This document shows, piece after piece, positions 24,703 to 35,967 of a stretch of DNA of 64,000 nt. The DNA is taken from contig NW_021167084.1 of NCBI RefSeq assembly GCF_003711515.1, positions 1,715,932 to 1,779,931 on the forward strand. Reading direction: 5' to 3'. The stretch is from Sodiomyces alkalinus F11 (taxonomy: Eukaryota > Ascomycota > Sordariomycetes > Glomerellales > Plectosphaerellaceae). A model generated the notes under the pieces. That model saw only the letters and a program-made list of their open reading frames with translations. It searched no databases and was not told the origin of the DNA. A program made the position numbers and the translations under genes. How positions within the stretch are numbered: position 1 is the stretch's first letter; the number at the start of each line of letters is the position of its first letter.

Positions 24703-25352
24703 TCACGATGATGGGGAAGTGCCCTGCAGCTTACGCGCCCTATCTTTCGCGATATCACACATAGCCTACACCCAGGCACACCTGATTAGCATCACTGTGC
24801 ACTAACCATTCGCTTCGGACGGGACCAAAGAAACACAAGGTGCCGGCAGCTCACCTGTATAGCAGCCCTCTCCTCCGCGGCAAAGTCCCCACGGGCAATG
24901 CGGTCCCGCATATCCTCCATGATCTCAGGCCTCCCGCGTCCGTTGACGAAGACAACGTACCGCAGCCCCGGGAACGCGTCCTCGTACTTGGCGTTCAGGG
25001 CCGCGAGCTCGGCGGCTTCGGCCTCGCTTCCCCCCGCGCGGAGGCGAGCCTGCTCGGCGGCGGATTGCGCGCTGTTGACTTTGGGGGCGCCCAGGCGCGG
25101 GTGGGAGCCCAGGATGTTGTGGAGGGCGGTGCGGTTCTTTGGGGTGGAGTCGGAGGCGAGGTCGGTGAGTAGGTCGTGGATGTTGTCTATGAGGTCCATG
25201 TAGGATTCGAATGTGGTGGATGCTAGCAAGGGAAGGACGAGGGTGTGGAGGGCTGGGGAGGGCTCGAAGAGGAGGTCCAGGGAGGCGGTTTGGTCGTTGG
25301 TTGGGAGGGATCGGAGGGTCGCGATGTTGGGGAGGGAAGCAGAGGACGCCAT
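24703..25352 (-). CDS. OHCU decarboxylase (urate catabolism)
   Basis: Predicted 2-oxo-4-hydroxy-4-carboxy-5-ureidoimidazoline decarboxylase, the last of the three steps from urate to S-allantoin. The model has two exons, 24855-25352 and 24703-24765, with an 89-base GTGAGC...TAG intron, giving 186 residues, normal for the family. The catalytic His-Pro pair lies at 84-85 in LGSHPRLG. Splicing is needed: it replaces a read-through tail with AMCDIAKDRARKLQ, the expected final helix. The C-terminus ends SPSS, so there is no PTS1 peroxisomal signal, although urate oxidation is usually peroxisomal in fungi. It diverges from prp19 across 536 bases. No uricase or transthyretin-like hydrolase gene is in the window. 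Confidence 0.92.
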
Positions 25353-25888
25353 TGTTCGTTGGTCAGGTACGGAGGGTTCCCGGTCTATGGTCGATGTAGG
25401 TTAGATGGGAAGGATGCCAGATGGATGTTGGGTTCCTAGGGCATGTCAATGACAGATATCTATCGTCTCTGTCTCACGAAAACAAACGTCGTGATCTGTT
25501 CGGCGGGGGAGGGGGTCATCGCTCGGCTCCGGACAGGCGACTGATAAGATACGTGTAGATGGGCGGAACCTACCGAGGATGACGTACGAAGTACATGTAG
25601 TGTACGTACGATGTACCTGCAGCTTGCAGTGGCCATTCACCCATTAGCGTGACGCCACATTGTATTACGTAATATTTGGCTTTGGCAAAGAGATGTGGCT
25701 CGGGGTTTTCTGGTTGCTGGGTTGTGGCAGCTGGCAGCTGGCAAGGCTGACGACCTTGTTTTTCTTTCCTGCGCATCTTTGATGGAACACCCTACTGGCC
25801 TTTCCAAAGTCAATTCTCTCCAAGGCTCTCTGTGCTGCGATTTTCACTCCAATTTTGAGCTGGCCACTAGTTTTGGGAATTAGTGATA
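25353..25888. promoter_or_regulatory. Divergent promoter, OHCU decarboxylase / prp19
   Basis: 536 bases between two start codons pointing away from each other, so both core promoters must lie here. About 25585-25620 is a cluster of overlapping GTAC palindromes (GTACGAAGTACATGTAGTGT and following), a motif type seen in several other spacers of this window. CT-rich leader sequence precedes both ATGs. No TATA box is convincing. Confidence 0.65.
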
Positions 25889-27702
25889 ATGCTGTGTGGA
25901 AGTATGTCGATTTTTCTCTTTCTTTGTTAAGTCTGGCACCTTGCTAACGGCGTCAATGAAGTCTCGGGAGAAGCTCCCCAGGAGCCCGTCGCATCGAGAA
26001 AGTCGGGTAAGCATCATCCCAGCCTCTTTCCTGAACCATTTTGAACCCGTAGGCGAATCAATTGGACGAGTCTAATTATACCTGAAGGGGTCGTGTTTGA
26101 AAAACGCCTCATCGAGAAGTACATCGAGGAAAATGGCACCGAGCCCGGCACTGGCGAGGCCCTGACCACCGAAGACCTCCTCCCTCTGACACAGTCGCAC
26201 ATCGTCCGACCTCGGCCCCCGACCCTCACCTCCATCCCCGCCCTGCTAGCGACTTTCCAGAACGAATGGGACGCGCTGGCGCTCGAGACATATAACCTGA
26301 AGGAGCAGCTGGCCCGGACACGCGAGGAGCTGGCGACAGCGCTGTACCAGCACGACGCTGCCGTCCGCGTCATCGCCAGGCTGACGAAGGAGAGGAACGA
26401 GGCTCGAGAGGCGCTATCGAAGGTCACTGTCACAGGGGCGGCAGCCAATGGGGATGAGATGGCCATCGACTCGACCGAGACACTGCCGGCAGAGCTCGTC
26501 GAAAGGGTCGAGGCGAAACACCAGGAGTACGTTGATTGCGTTGTTGCGACAAAGCAGACCGATACTACATTTAATTTTCTTCTTCTTTTCTTTTGGAGTT
26601 GTCCCTACTGACGTCGTATGAAACTCCCATCTAGGTTGACGAAAACGCGCAAGAAGCGCCCGATCCCCGAAGGCTGGGCCACGTCGGACGACGTCGCCGC
26701 CCTCCAGACCACGGCGTCAACCGCCCTCCCGGTGCCCAACGCGTCTTGCCTTGCCCTCGAAGGAGGCTACGCCGCCGTTGGTGGGCCCGAAGGAAATGCG
26801 GCCGTATATTCCGTCGAGGCCGACAAGTTGGAGCGGGAGGTGGCGGTGAACGCACCCATCACGGACGCGATATGGACGAGCAGCAGACTCGTCTTCGCCA
26901 CCACGCAAGGGAACGTCAAGATCTTCGAGAACGGTAGCGAGGTCGCGTCGGTTTCGGAGAATGCTGGTGCCGTCACTTCTCTTGCCCTGCACCCGCTGGG
27001 TGACCTGCTTGCGTTTGTCGGCGTTGACAAGAGCATCGTGTTCTACGACCTTGACACGCTGAAGCGCCTTAGCCGCACATACTGCGATGCCGGTGCGTAT
27101 TCCACTCCCCACCCCCCCTTTTCCCTTGCTATATTAGTCTTCTCTTCTACGGTCGAACGCTACCACTGCGATTTTCATCGCGATAATGATTTGTGATGCT
27201 AACGCAAAGGCTGGGATTTTCAGCACTGACGACTTGCGCCTTCCACCCCGACGGACACATTTTCGCCGCAGGCACTACGACGGGCGAAGTCCGGCTCTTC
27301 ATGACAGCCACGCTGGAACCCGCGACGTCGTTCTCGCTGGGCGCACCGATCCAGGCGATCACCTTCTCCGAGAACGGCTTCTGGCTGGCGGCGACGGCCA
27401 AGGGGCAGACGACGGTGACGATCTTCGATCTGCGCAAGGAGGGCGACGCGGCCAGGGCCAAGGTGCTGGAGACGGGCGGGTCGGTGCAGTCGCTGGCATG
27501 GGACTACACGGGCCAGTTCCTGGCGACGGCGGGGGCGAGCGGGATCACGGTGCAGCAGTACACCAAGAGCTCCAAGTCGTGGTCGGAGCCGTTCCGGAGT
27601 GCGGTGTCGGCGGTGGCGGTCAGATGGGGCGACAAGGCGAGACAGCTGGTGGCTGTCAACGGCGAGGGGTCGGTGTCGGTCCTGGGCGTCAAGTCAGAGT
27701 AG
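25889..27702 (+). CDS. prp19: Prp19/Pso4 U-box E3 ubiquitin ligase
   Basis: Core subunit of the NineTeen complex, which activates the spliceosome and also acts in DNA repair. Five exons are read from splice signals: 25889-25901, 25962-26006, 26088-26526, 26635-27092 and 27224-27702, giving 477 residues. The first exon is only 13 bases. The two tiny exons supply the start of the U-box (MLCGISGEAPQEPVASRKSG), followed by FEKRLIEKYI and the LTTEDLLPL loop. A coiled-coil region (about 80-135) follows, then the conserved linker KTRKKRPIPEGW near residue 170. WD40 repeats fill the rest, including ALTTCAFHPDGHIFAAGT. Length and domain order match the family throughout. It shares a divergent promoter with the OHCU decarboxylase gene. 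Intron 3 contains CTATTAG-like and intron 4 CTAAC branch points. Confidence 0.95.
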
Positions 27703-29376
27703 GGGGGTTTGGCCTAGTTGTGCCGTGGTCATTTCTTTTGAGATTATAACGACTAGGCAGACTTGGCAAAGTGAGGGCGGTCTTTGCAATATGAGAGAGG
27801 GAGTTGCTTAGTTGAAGGCGTTTTGGGATTTGATTGGGATAGTGGTTCCCCTGACCGACGTGCCCGTGCCTTGTATCATTACATAGACCATGCGCAAGGT
27901 GGTGGATGCCTGATCTTGAGATTGACGTTGTTGGCGGAGACCCAAGTTGGGCGTCACTGTATGGTATGTACTCGTCGAAAGCCTTCCCTTCGGAGCTGCG
28001 GCAGCCGAGCCGAACCATATTGGTGACTCCCCTGCTCTTCGTGAATCGGTGTCATGCAGTCGTACACCTAACGTGAGATGTATCTTCGCACAGGGCTTAA
28101 CCTTAACTACGGTGTACCGAGTGCAAATGAGTTCCTTCGTACGACTTTTCGGAGAGGGTTTGGATGAGGTGGCAAATAGGTAGGGCTGGTGCCGGCATGC
28201 CGGAGATATCGGCTAATTATATTCATAAGGTAGTCATTGGCTGTATTTTGGCGACGACCGGATGTTACTAGAAAAGTCGCGAGTGAACATAGTACGGAGT
28301 ACCTATGTACATAGGTACGGAAACAAAACGATCGTTGCGAAGATCATAAGGTGCTCAACGCTTCAACTCCGACGCACTGTGACTGAGGCGAGAAAACACC
28401 TGATAAATACTACTGTGCTGATTGCAGGAAGAGAGCAAAGGTGGCATTCAACGAAACAAGAATAGAGTTTCTGGGGACATTTGCACTGGACATACAACAC
28501 AGTATGATGGATCACCAAGACAATGTACAGTGTATATGACACGGTGTACTTACACTGACCAGGAACCCGAATGATCACCTAAGCAAACTCAGGCAATGGA
28601 TGATGGGGACAGGAACCTGGGACCCCGTCATTTGCACGGACATACATACGGACAATATGAACTGGATCACAGTATGAAGTGGGAACGGACGGGAATAGTA
28701 CAACTTCACCCACCCATAACACAATCGAACACAACCACGCGCCTCGCAACTCGCAACTCGACTTTCCAATCCCGCCCAAATCATCTCCGCCACTCTTTTC
28801 TTCCTCTCTCGACATCTCTATCGCCCTCACTTCGTCTCACTTCGTCACTCCAGCATTCTGACTTCTGACCGCAAGGCCCCGACCTTGGACCGCCCAGGTG
28901 TCCCGTCTCCCACCACCAATCCTACGCCTTCTTTATCCTCCTGTCATACCTTTATTATACGTGCCCCGCCGAAGAGACCCGCGAGGCTGGCCTCCATTGG
29001 AGACGGTTCATAATTAGCATTAGCATCGACATCGTTGCGTTGTTTTCTTCTTTATTTTTATTCGGGGGGTTTTTTTTTCCTTTGTTCAGTCACTTGTTTT
29101 TTTTTTTTTTTTGACTTGGACACCACGAACCTGGCTCGGTTTTCATAACGGCAACACCTCTCTCATGTGGGTAAGTTTATTTCCGTTTTATCTTCTTGCC
29201 GCCCATTTCCCCGTCTTTGCTTGCCGCTCCTGCCTGCTCAAAAGCGGCCCTCGGTTCCTTTAGTCCCCTTTTTGCCGTTTAGCTTTAGGCCTACCTCCAC
29301 AAAACCCGCTCTTGCCTCGCCTCTAACCATCTTTCGTCCACAGCGAATTTCTCTCGCCACCAACTTCCCCTAGATA
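27703..29376. other. Intergenic region and promoter of the RING/SIM gene
   Basis: 1.67 kb without a recognisable gene. It contains a 20-base perfect palindrome at 28299-28318, a GT/CT-rich block with long T runs at about 29040-29115, and CT-rich leader sequence up to the ATG at 29377. Short frames around 28575-28870 on both strands have no family resemblance and no splice partners. Confidence 0.6.
28299..28318. repeat. 20-base perfect palindrome
   Basis: GTACCTATGTACATAGGTAC reads the same on both strands. It is preceded by TACGGAGTA. Palindromes built on GTACCTA or AAGGTACCTT recur in other spacers of this window (for example 44552-44565) but not, as far as I can see, inside its genes. Confidence 0.85.
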
Positions 29377-31129
29377 ATGAGCCTGGAACGCTCTTCCGTG
29401 GAGCTACCGCCCGAATTCTACGGCTCATTCGACGCGGCCGAGGTTGACGGCCCTTATCTTGAGCACGACTTCTATCTCGAGTCAAACGATTCCCTCGACG
29501 ACCAGTCTGCTCTTTACGACTCCGAGACCGCCGAAGACGATTCCTTGTCCTTTGACGAAGATTCGCCTTCACACAGCTCCCAGTCTCCCTCTCCTTCTCC
29601 TTCTGCCTCTCCCTCTCCCTCCGTGGCCTCCGTGGACTCCGTGGCTGCCTTGGATCTTCCCGAATCCTTTCGCCAAATTCTCGAGCGTCAAACCGATTCA
29701 GCCCCGGACCTGTCCGATATTTTTGGCTGGGACTTGGGCGATGATAACGATAGCATAGGAGGGCAGCTCATGGATGAGATGGAGGCCGGGCTCCGGGATC
29801 AGAACCCTCACATACGACCCCGCCCCTTTCTCGAGCCGCCGCGACAGGACGATGCCTTCGTCCAAGGCTTCGACCAAATGCGTCAGTTGCTTCGCGGCGA
29901 TCTAGGCGAACAGCCAAGAGCACAGAGTCGTGCTCGCCGTTCTCGTCCGGACTCTGAACCCAGGCTCTTCGTCTCCGACGATGACGATGACAACTCGCTT
30001 GACGACATCCTCGTCGACATGGAAATCTTCGCCGATAACCCGCCCCGGGCACCCCGTCCTTCGGCTCGTGGCCGGCGACACCCTGCTCCTTCCGGGGCGT
30101 CCGAAGTCATCGACCTCACCAACGAGCCAGACAGTCCGGTCCAGACGCACGCCCGGCCGCCGTTACCGAACCCTCGCCGTCAAAACTCCCAGCTACCAAG
30201 GGACCCGCCTGCCTTCTCCCGGAGCGACAGCAGCATCTTGGGCGGTCCCAATGTCATCGACCTGACCGACGACAGCCCCGACCCGCCTCGCTCCAACGGC
30301 GCTCATTCCGGCCCACCGAACCGCCCTGGTCGCGATGTTGACCTCATCTTCGTAAACCAGCGGCCCGCCGTCGGCCCGCGACTTCCACCACCGCCACAAA
30401 CGCCACATAATCGTCCCTCGTCGTGGTCGCGGCACCCCCACGGCAGCCGCCTTCGGGACCGTGGGCGGAGGAGCCTGCTGGATGGCATCCGCCGCGAATT
30501 CGCCAACCACATCTCGCTCTTTGGCCTGCTGCGCCATGCCCAGGGCGAGGAAGACTTGGCCGGCATGATGGGCCCACACGCCTTCAACCCCATCGGGGAG
30601 GTCAACCTGGAGTACAACCACGGCGCCTTTGACCAGCGGCCTCCGTCGCCGAAACCTGCGCACGAAGTACCCCCTCCCGCTCGCGCTGGCTTTACCAGGG
30701 ACGCCAAGGAGGAGGAAGCCGCCGTCTGCCCTGCATGTGGCGAGGAATTGGCGTACGAGCCTCCCGACTCTGAATCCCAGGCGTCCGAGTCGCAGCCCTC
30801 TCGAACGACCAAAACGGCCAGGAAACGCGCTCGTGGGGAGCATCATTTTTGGGCACTGAAAGAATGCGGTCACGTGAGTAAACCCCCCCCCCCCCTTTTC
30901 TGCCCCCCCTATAAACCTATAACCATTATTTCCTTTACGTGGCGTCATGAAACTAACTCATTGGGGGGAATAGGTATATTGTGCCGAATGTTTCGAAAAC
31001 CGTCGACCCACCAACAAGCGACGAATTACCGGTTTCCGAAACGATAAGGATATGAAACCTATTTGTGCAGTGGACGGCTGCGATGCAGCCGTGAGCAACA
31101 AGGCTAGCTGGGTCGGCATCTACCTTTAA
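29377..31129 (+). CDS. RING/SIM protein, SUMO-targeted ubiquitin ligase-like
   Basis: Two exons, 29377-30873 and 30974-31129, with a 100-base GTGAGT...TAG intron; 550 residues. Two identical SUMO-interaction motifs, VIDLT followed by acidic residues, lie at about 244-248 and 293-297. The C-terminus has a RING-like zinc pattern: C451xxC454, C497, H499, C502xxC505, then C530 and C535. The intron falls exactly between His499 and Val500 of CGHVYCAEC. The rest is Ser/Asp-rich and disordered. The combination of tandem SIMs with a terminal RING is that of Slx5/Slx8 or Rfp-type ligases, which ubiquitylate SUMO-modified nuclear proteins during DNA repair. The last Cys pair is spaced C-x4-C rather than the usual C-x2-C, so ligase activity is inferred. 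Filamentous fungi often list such proteins as cell cycle control proteins. Confidence 0.82.
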
Positions 31130-32039
31130 CGACCGCCCAGACACGACTATGCTCGATTGTTTCTTTTGCCCTGTGGCCTCCTTCTCAGCAAGGGACGGAT
31201 TATTGCATGTTTTCCAGTGGAAAGGATTAGGGATCTGATGAGGCTATATGAAGGCGTCGAGTCGCTGAACCAGAAGACCTGCGTTCTTCACACGGCGATC
31301 TTCTTGCGCAGAGCGGACGAGGGATCGGCAAGGAGAGGAGCGGACAGATGACCGGACAGAGGACCGGACAGAGGACCGGAATGGTCTAGGTATAATCGTT
31401 CAAGCTGTTTCTGCATTGCAAGGCGTTTGGGGCGTTGGCTGACCAACCCTACGGAACGGAACGGGGGACGGACTGGAGCTAGCGTAGGGGCCATGGACAT
31501 GGATCGCATGATTACCCCTCCCCGTTGTTGCTTACAAGGTCTTGGTTTTAGACCTTGGTCTTTTGATTCCTGTTTAGGCTTCGGTTCTTTTACACTATTT
31601 GTGTCCACAGTATACCAGTGAAGAATCCTGGGCGCTTGCCGCCTATGCTATGAATTAAAGCACTTTATTGCTTTGTTGTCTTTACGTTCTGGGGCGTGGC
31701 CGTGCTACGAGGCGTCACGACATTGACAGGAATTCTTTTTGCTTCCTTACAACGTACCTCGTTTTCTTTCCCCTTTGTAGTCCCCAAAAGCCCTCTTCCA
31801 GATAAAAACGCCCCAAGGGGTATCGTCATGCAAAATCCCATTCCCGCTCCACTCAAAGGCTTTGTCGTGGCCCGCTACATGTAACGCCATGGTCATCTTA
31901 TATCCAACGCTGATCTTTGTTCACGAAACAAAACGCTGCTCGGGGTCGTTCCCCCAAGCATTAACCAAATCCCACCAGAACAACCCCCCCCCCCCCCCCC
32001 CACAACACACACACAGATGACGCAAGCGCAGGTCGCGAG
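31130..32039. other. Convergent intergenic region
   Basis: 910 bases between two converging genes. It contains a 12-base minisatellite (about three copies of GGACCGGACAGA) at about 31341-31380, and a long C run followed by a CA microsatellite at about 31983-32015. No gene is recognised. Confidence 0.6.
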
Positions 32040-33839
32040 CTAGACCAAATCATCGTCCCAGTTCTCGCTGAATAGTGCCCTCATGTCTTGCGAAGAGACA
32101 CAATTATCCCTGATGTCGTCTCCCAGCGGGTCGGCTTGGCCCCGCTTCGTCGACTGCGACGGTAGTTGTGGACTCTCCCGAGCCAGGGAATGTTGTGGGC
32201 CTCGGTTCTCCAGGTTTTCGTCGTCGTCCCAAGAGGCCTCTTGCATCGCGCGGAGATCTTCCGCGGGGAGGAGTGGGCTACAGGGCGTCCTAGATGTCTC
32301 TATCGGCATCGTCGTCCTCCGTTTCGTCGACGTCTCTGGTTTCGTTACTGAGGACGGCAAAGGGGGTGATACGGGCTGTCGGGGTGGTAGGCGAGCTGGC
32401 GGCTTGCGGTTACCCATGACAGTGGAGACCAATGGCTTGATGAGGCCGGGAGGCTTGGTTGCGTGTTTGGCTGCACTTTGTAGGTAGGCCGACTGGTTCC
32501 TTGGCGGGATACGGTTGGCGTGCTGTGGCCGTTCCAGGAACACATCGGAACAGGATAGCGGAACTCGAGGGCTTGGTCTCGGCTTCATGGTAGGTCTGGT
32601 CCTGGTCGGGGTCTCAATTTCCTCAAGATCTTGAGCAGAAAGCACGCAGTCCTGCGTGCAGAAAAACGGCATCATTTCGATAGACACTGCCTCGATAACT
32701 GTAGGTCGAGGGGCGCGGGTCGAAGGCTTGGCGTCTTCGGGGTGCTGATATATAGGGACTGAGATCTTGACAGGGTTATCCAGATTCGGTTTAACCACCG
32801 GTGCCTCAGGCTCGCTGAAGCCGGAATCATCCTCATTTGCGAGCAGTTCGCGCTGGAGTTGCGTGCCGGACGGGAAGAGGTCTTCGATGTCGGCGAGGTC
32901 AACCACAGCAGGCGGTCGGTGCCTAGCGTCTTCGTCGATCACGGGGCCAGACGCCTCGGAATCCTCGAGTATAGGTGATAGGCGCGATTTCTTCCTGGGC
33001 GGCGATCTCGACCGCAAACTGATCGGCTGCTTCTGCTTTGGCGGGAATTCCTTCGGCGGGGATTTCTTCAAAGGGAACGCCTTCGGCGACGTATGCTTCG
33101 GCGATATATGCTTCGGCGACAGCTTCTCTAGTGATTTGACCCCTGGCACTGGACTCGGTTTCGGGGTGGCCGGTGGGGTGCAGTTTCCTGAGGGTGTGCA
33201 ATTGTCGACACTTGTGGCCTCGCGGGTGTCAGAGATCATGATAGGCGATGGTGGCTGAGGGGACGGTCGGCGCTCTGTTGGTAGCGATTCAATCCTGACA
33301 CGATTTCGCACGGGGGTCCGTGTCACCGCGGACGGGGACACCGGCAGGGTATCCTTATCCTTATCCTCGCCCTCCGCCTCCTTGCATATGGCCACTTCCT
33401 CGTGCTGTGCATCTTCTTCGTCTCTGGCCCTCCTCTTTACAGTGGCATTGCCATTGAAAAACCCCGCCAGAGTGGGCTGGCTTGGTCGAGGCGGTGCGAT
33501 CGGCACGCCGGCCTTGCGCTTAGCTTCCCGTTCTGCATCCTCCCTCGCCTTCTTCTTCTCGCGCAAGATCTTGGCCTTCCTCTGTTGTCTCTCCTTTTCC
33601 TTGTCTTCTTTCTCTCGTCGTTCTTTTTCTCTGAGATCGCGTCGGATCTCTTCTTGGAGTCGCCGCTCCCTCTCGCGCTGCTCGGCCCTGGACAGGCGGG
33701 GTCCCCGGGTTCGTTCGAGAAAGGCCTTCCGCGCCTGTTTTGTCGTCATGGGACGCCGCAGCTCCGGCGGCGGAGAAGCGGTACCTATGTGTCCGGGTCT
33801 ATCGGGCACGAGGGTGAACTTGCACTGGTCTAGGGGCAT
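32040..33839 (-). CDS. Charged coiled-coil protein with a PCNA-binding motif
   Basis: One uninterrupted exon of 599 residues from the ATG at 33839. Residues 31-48 (MTTKQARKAFLERTRGPR) look conserved, and I believe similar starts occur in uncharacterised ascomycete proteins. Residues 50-112 are a Glu/Arg/Lys-rich coiled coil. Then comes QPTLAGFF at 121-128, a perfect Qxx(I/L/M)xxFF PCNA-interacting (PIP) box, followed by basic residues. The rest is Pro/Ser-rich with a Lys-Pro-Ser repeat region (HISPKHTSPK and relatives) at about 235-275. Short ordered blocks follow, such as FFCTQDCVLSAQDL and the closing SENWDDD. A KER-like coil next to a PIP box recalls the CAF-1 large subunit, but other CAF-1 blocks are not evident. 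A nuclear role at replication forks is inferred. It shares a divergent promoter with rrb1. Confidence 0.8.
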   Translation of the reverse strand: MPLDQCKFTLVPDRPGHIGTASPPPELRRPMTTKQARKAFLERTRGPRLSRAEQRERERRLQEEIRRDLREKERREKEDKEKERQQRKAKILREKKKAREDAEREAKRKAGVPIAPPRPSQPTLAGFFNGNATVKRRARDEEDAQHEEVAICKEAEGEDKDKDTLPVSPSAVTRTPVRNRVRIESLPTERRPSPQPPSPIMISDTREATSVDNCTPSGNCTPPATPKPSPVPGVKSLEKLSPKHISPKHTSPKAFPLKKSPPKEFPPKQKQPISLRSRSPPRKKSRLSPILEDSEASGPVIDEDARHRPPAVVDLADIEDLFPSGTQLQRELLANEDDSGFSEPEAPVVKPNLDNPVKISVPIYQHPEDAKPSTRAPRPTVIEAVSIEMMPFFCTQDCVLSAQDLEEIETPTRTRPTMKPRPSPRVPLSCSDVFLERPQHANRIPPRNQSAYLQSAAKHATKPPGLIKPLVSTVMGNRKPPARLPPRQPVSPPLPSSVTKPETSTKRRTTMPIETSRTPCSPLLPAEDLRAMQEASWDDDENLENRGPQHSLARESPQLPSQSTKRGQADPLGDDIRDNCVSSQDMRALFSENWDDDLV

Positions 33840-34385
33840 GGCCGGGGGCGCGTGGCTTCATTCCAAGGGATCTAGCGAGAGACAGGGCATGAAATGGAAG
33901 TAGCAAAGATATCCAAGAAAGGTATAAGCCGTGTCAAAGGTCAGATGTAGAACCACACAGCTGGTGGGAAAAGAGTGGATGATTGCCAGACCGTGGTGTC
34001 AAGGGAATAGTATGAATAGAGAGATTGATGGGGGAGATGACGAACGGACGCGAAGGCCCCGCGCGATCACGTGATTTTGCTTGGATTATGGGATTGGCGC
34101 ACAGCCACGCGGGGTGCTGTTTAGCCACAGGGTCTCACCAGCCACTAGTCGCGGGGTTGAAGTGTGCCAGAAAACAAAAACAAAAAACGAAGAGAGAAAA
34201 GAAAATAAAAAGAAAAAAAGAAAAAAAAAGTTCGAAGCAGTACCTAACCCATTTTTCTGCGACAACCCAGCGAAGGTCGACTTGATACTGAACTATTCCC
34301 CGGTACCTACCTACGTCCAGTATTTAACCTCCGTTTCACTCATTCTTCTATCAGACACCAAAGATCACAACAACATCACAACACC
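33840..34385. promoter_or_regulatory. Divergent promoter, PIP-box protein / rrb1
   Basis: 546 bases between opposed start codons. A strongly A-rich tract of about 60 bases (34165-34230) lies on the rrb1 side, and GGTACCTACCTACG at about 34300 belongs to the GGTACC motif set seen elsewhere. CACGTG-like GATCACGTGATT at about 34064-34075 is a palindromic E-box that could bind a basic helix-loop-helix factor. This assignment is inference. Confidence 0.6.
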
Positions 34386-35967
34386 ATGTCAAAGCGCACG
34401 GCGGAAACGGAAAGCGGCGACGGCCCTCTGAAGGCCGGCGAGCGCCCCGAAAAGATGGACATCGACGATAACGAGATGGGCGAGTTTGAGGACGAGTTCG
34501 AAGACGAGTTTGAGAGCGAGGACGAAATCATTGAAGCTGGTGTTGATGGTCGGCCAGACGCCGAGAGAGAAGCAGAGGAGAAGGCGGGTGGGTAACGACG
34601 TCCTTCCTCCATACTCCTCTTTTTTTTTTCCTTCTTTCAAGGGTGGACCGGCCTCTGTGCTAACTACGGACTTCATGTCTTTTTCAGGTGGTGCCATGGA
34701 CGTCGATCAAGGGACTTTTATCGTGGGAAGAAGCAAATTGGAGCCTGGTCAGACTCTGGCTCCCGACCTGAGCACGTACCAGATGCTCCACAGCCTCAAC
34801 ACACCGTGGCCATGTCTCTCTTTCGACATCTTGCGCGACAACCTCGGCGACAACCGCAGCGTCTACCCTGCTACCATGTACACGGTCACGGGAACACAGG
34901 CCGATAGCAACCGGAGCGACGAGAACCAGTTGATGATTATGAAATTCAGTGGTCTGAGTCGGATGGAACGCCCAGACGACGAAGATGATGAGGAGGACGA
35001 CGACGACGACGACGAGGAGTCGGATCCCATTCTCGAGACCAAGTCCATCCCCCTCGGGTCGACGACAAACCGCATCCGCGCGCACCAGATCCCTTCCCAG
35101 GACGCGGGCAGGCCGGCGACGACACTGACGGCGAGCATGACCGAGTCGTCCAACGTCTTCATCCACGACATCACGCCGCACCTCGCATCGTTCGACAACC
35201 CGGGGGCCATAGTGAGCGCGCAGCAGAACAAGCCGGCGTGCACGGTACGGGCGCACAAGACGGAGGGCTACGGCCTCGACTGGTCCCCGCTGGTCCCCGG
35301 CGGCAAGCTCCTGACGGGCGACAACGACGGGCTCATCTACGTGACGACGCGGACGGACGGCGGCGGGTTCGTGACGGACACGCGGGCGTTCCAGGGCCAC
35401 ACGGGCAGCGTGGAGGAGATCCAGTGGAGCCCGTCGGAGGCGTCGGTGTTCGCGTCGGCGTCGAGCGACGGCACGGTGCGCATCTGGGACGTGCGGAGCA
35501 AGAGCCGCAAGCCGGCGCTGACGGTCGAGGTGAGCAGGACGGACGTCAACGTGCTCTCGTGGTCCCGGCAGACGACGCACCTGCTCGCGTCGGGCGACGA
35601 CGACGGCGTGCTGGCGGTGTGGGACCTGCGGCAGTGGAAGGGCGGCGCGGGACAGAAGGCGTCGCCGTCCCCGATTGCCAGCTTCGACTACCACAAGGAG
35701 CAGATCACGAGCGTGGAGTGGCACCCGACGGACGACAGCATTATTGCGGTGGCGGCGGGGGATAACACGGTGACGCTGTGGGATCTCGCGGTGGAGCTGG
35801 ATGACGAGGAGAGCAAGGACACGGGTGGTGTTAAGGATGTGCCTCCTCAGCTTCTCTTCGTGCATTACCTTGCCAATGCCAAGGAGGTGCACTGGCATCC
35901 CCAGGTCACGGGCAGTCTGGTGGCGACGGGAGACGAGTTTAGCATCTTCCGGACCATTAGTGTTTAA
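34386..35967 (+). CDS. rrb1: Rrb1/GRWD1 WD40 ribosome-assembly protein
   Basis: Nuclear WD40 chaperone that binds newly made ribosomal protein L3 and is needed for 60S assembly. Two exons, 34386-34587 and 34688-35967, with a 100-base intron whose donor GTGGGT keeps the frame; 493 residues. The N-terminus is acidic (EFEDEFEDEFESEDE). It is followed by the histone-binding-type segment QMLHSLNTPWPCLSFDIL near residue 95, then a second acidic run from a GAC/GAT repeat (about 34977-35025). The WD40 propeller follows, with GHTGSVEEIQWSP, GTVRIWDVRSKS and DNTVTLWDLA blades. The closing block VHWHPQVTGSLVATG is typical of the family. A long open frame on the opposite strand (34684-35898) is an artefact of its GC-rich codons. 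Confidence 0.93.

Noticed and set aside
34684..35898. 404-codon open frame on the minus strand of rrb1
   Set aside because: It is the antisense shadow of GC-rich WD40 codons, Arg/Val/His-rich and without any domain.
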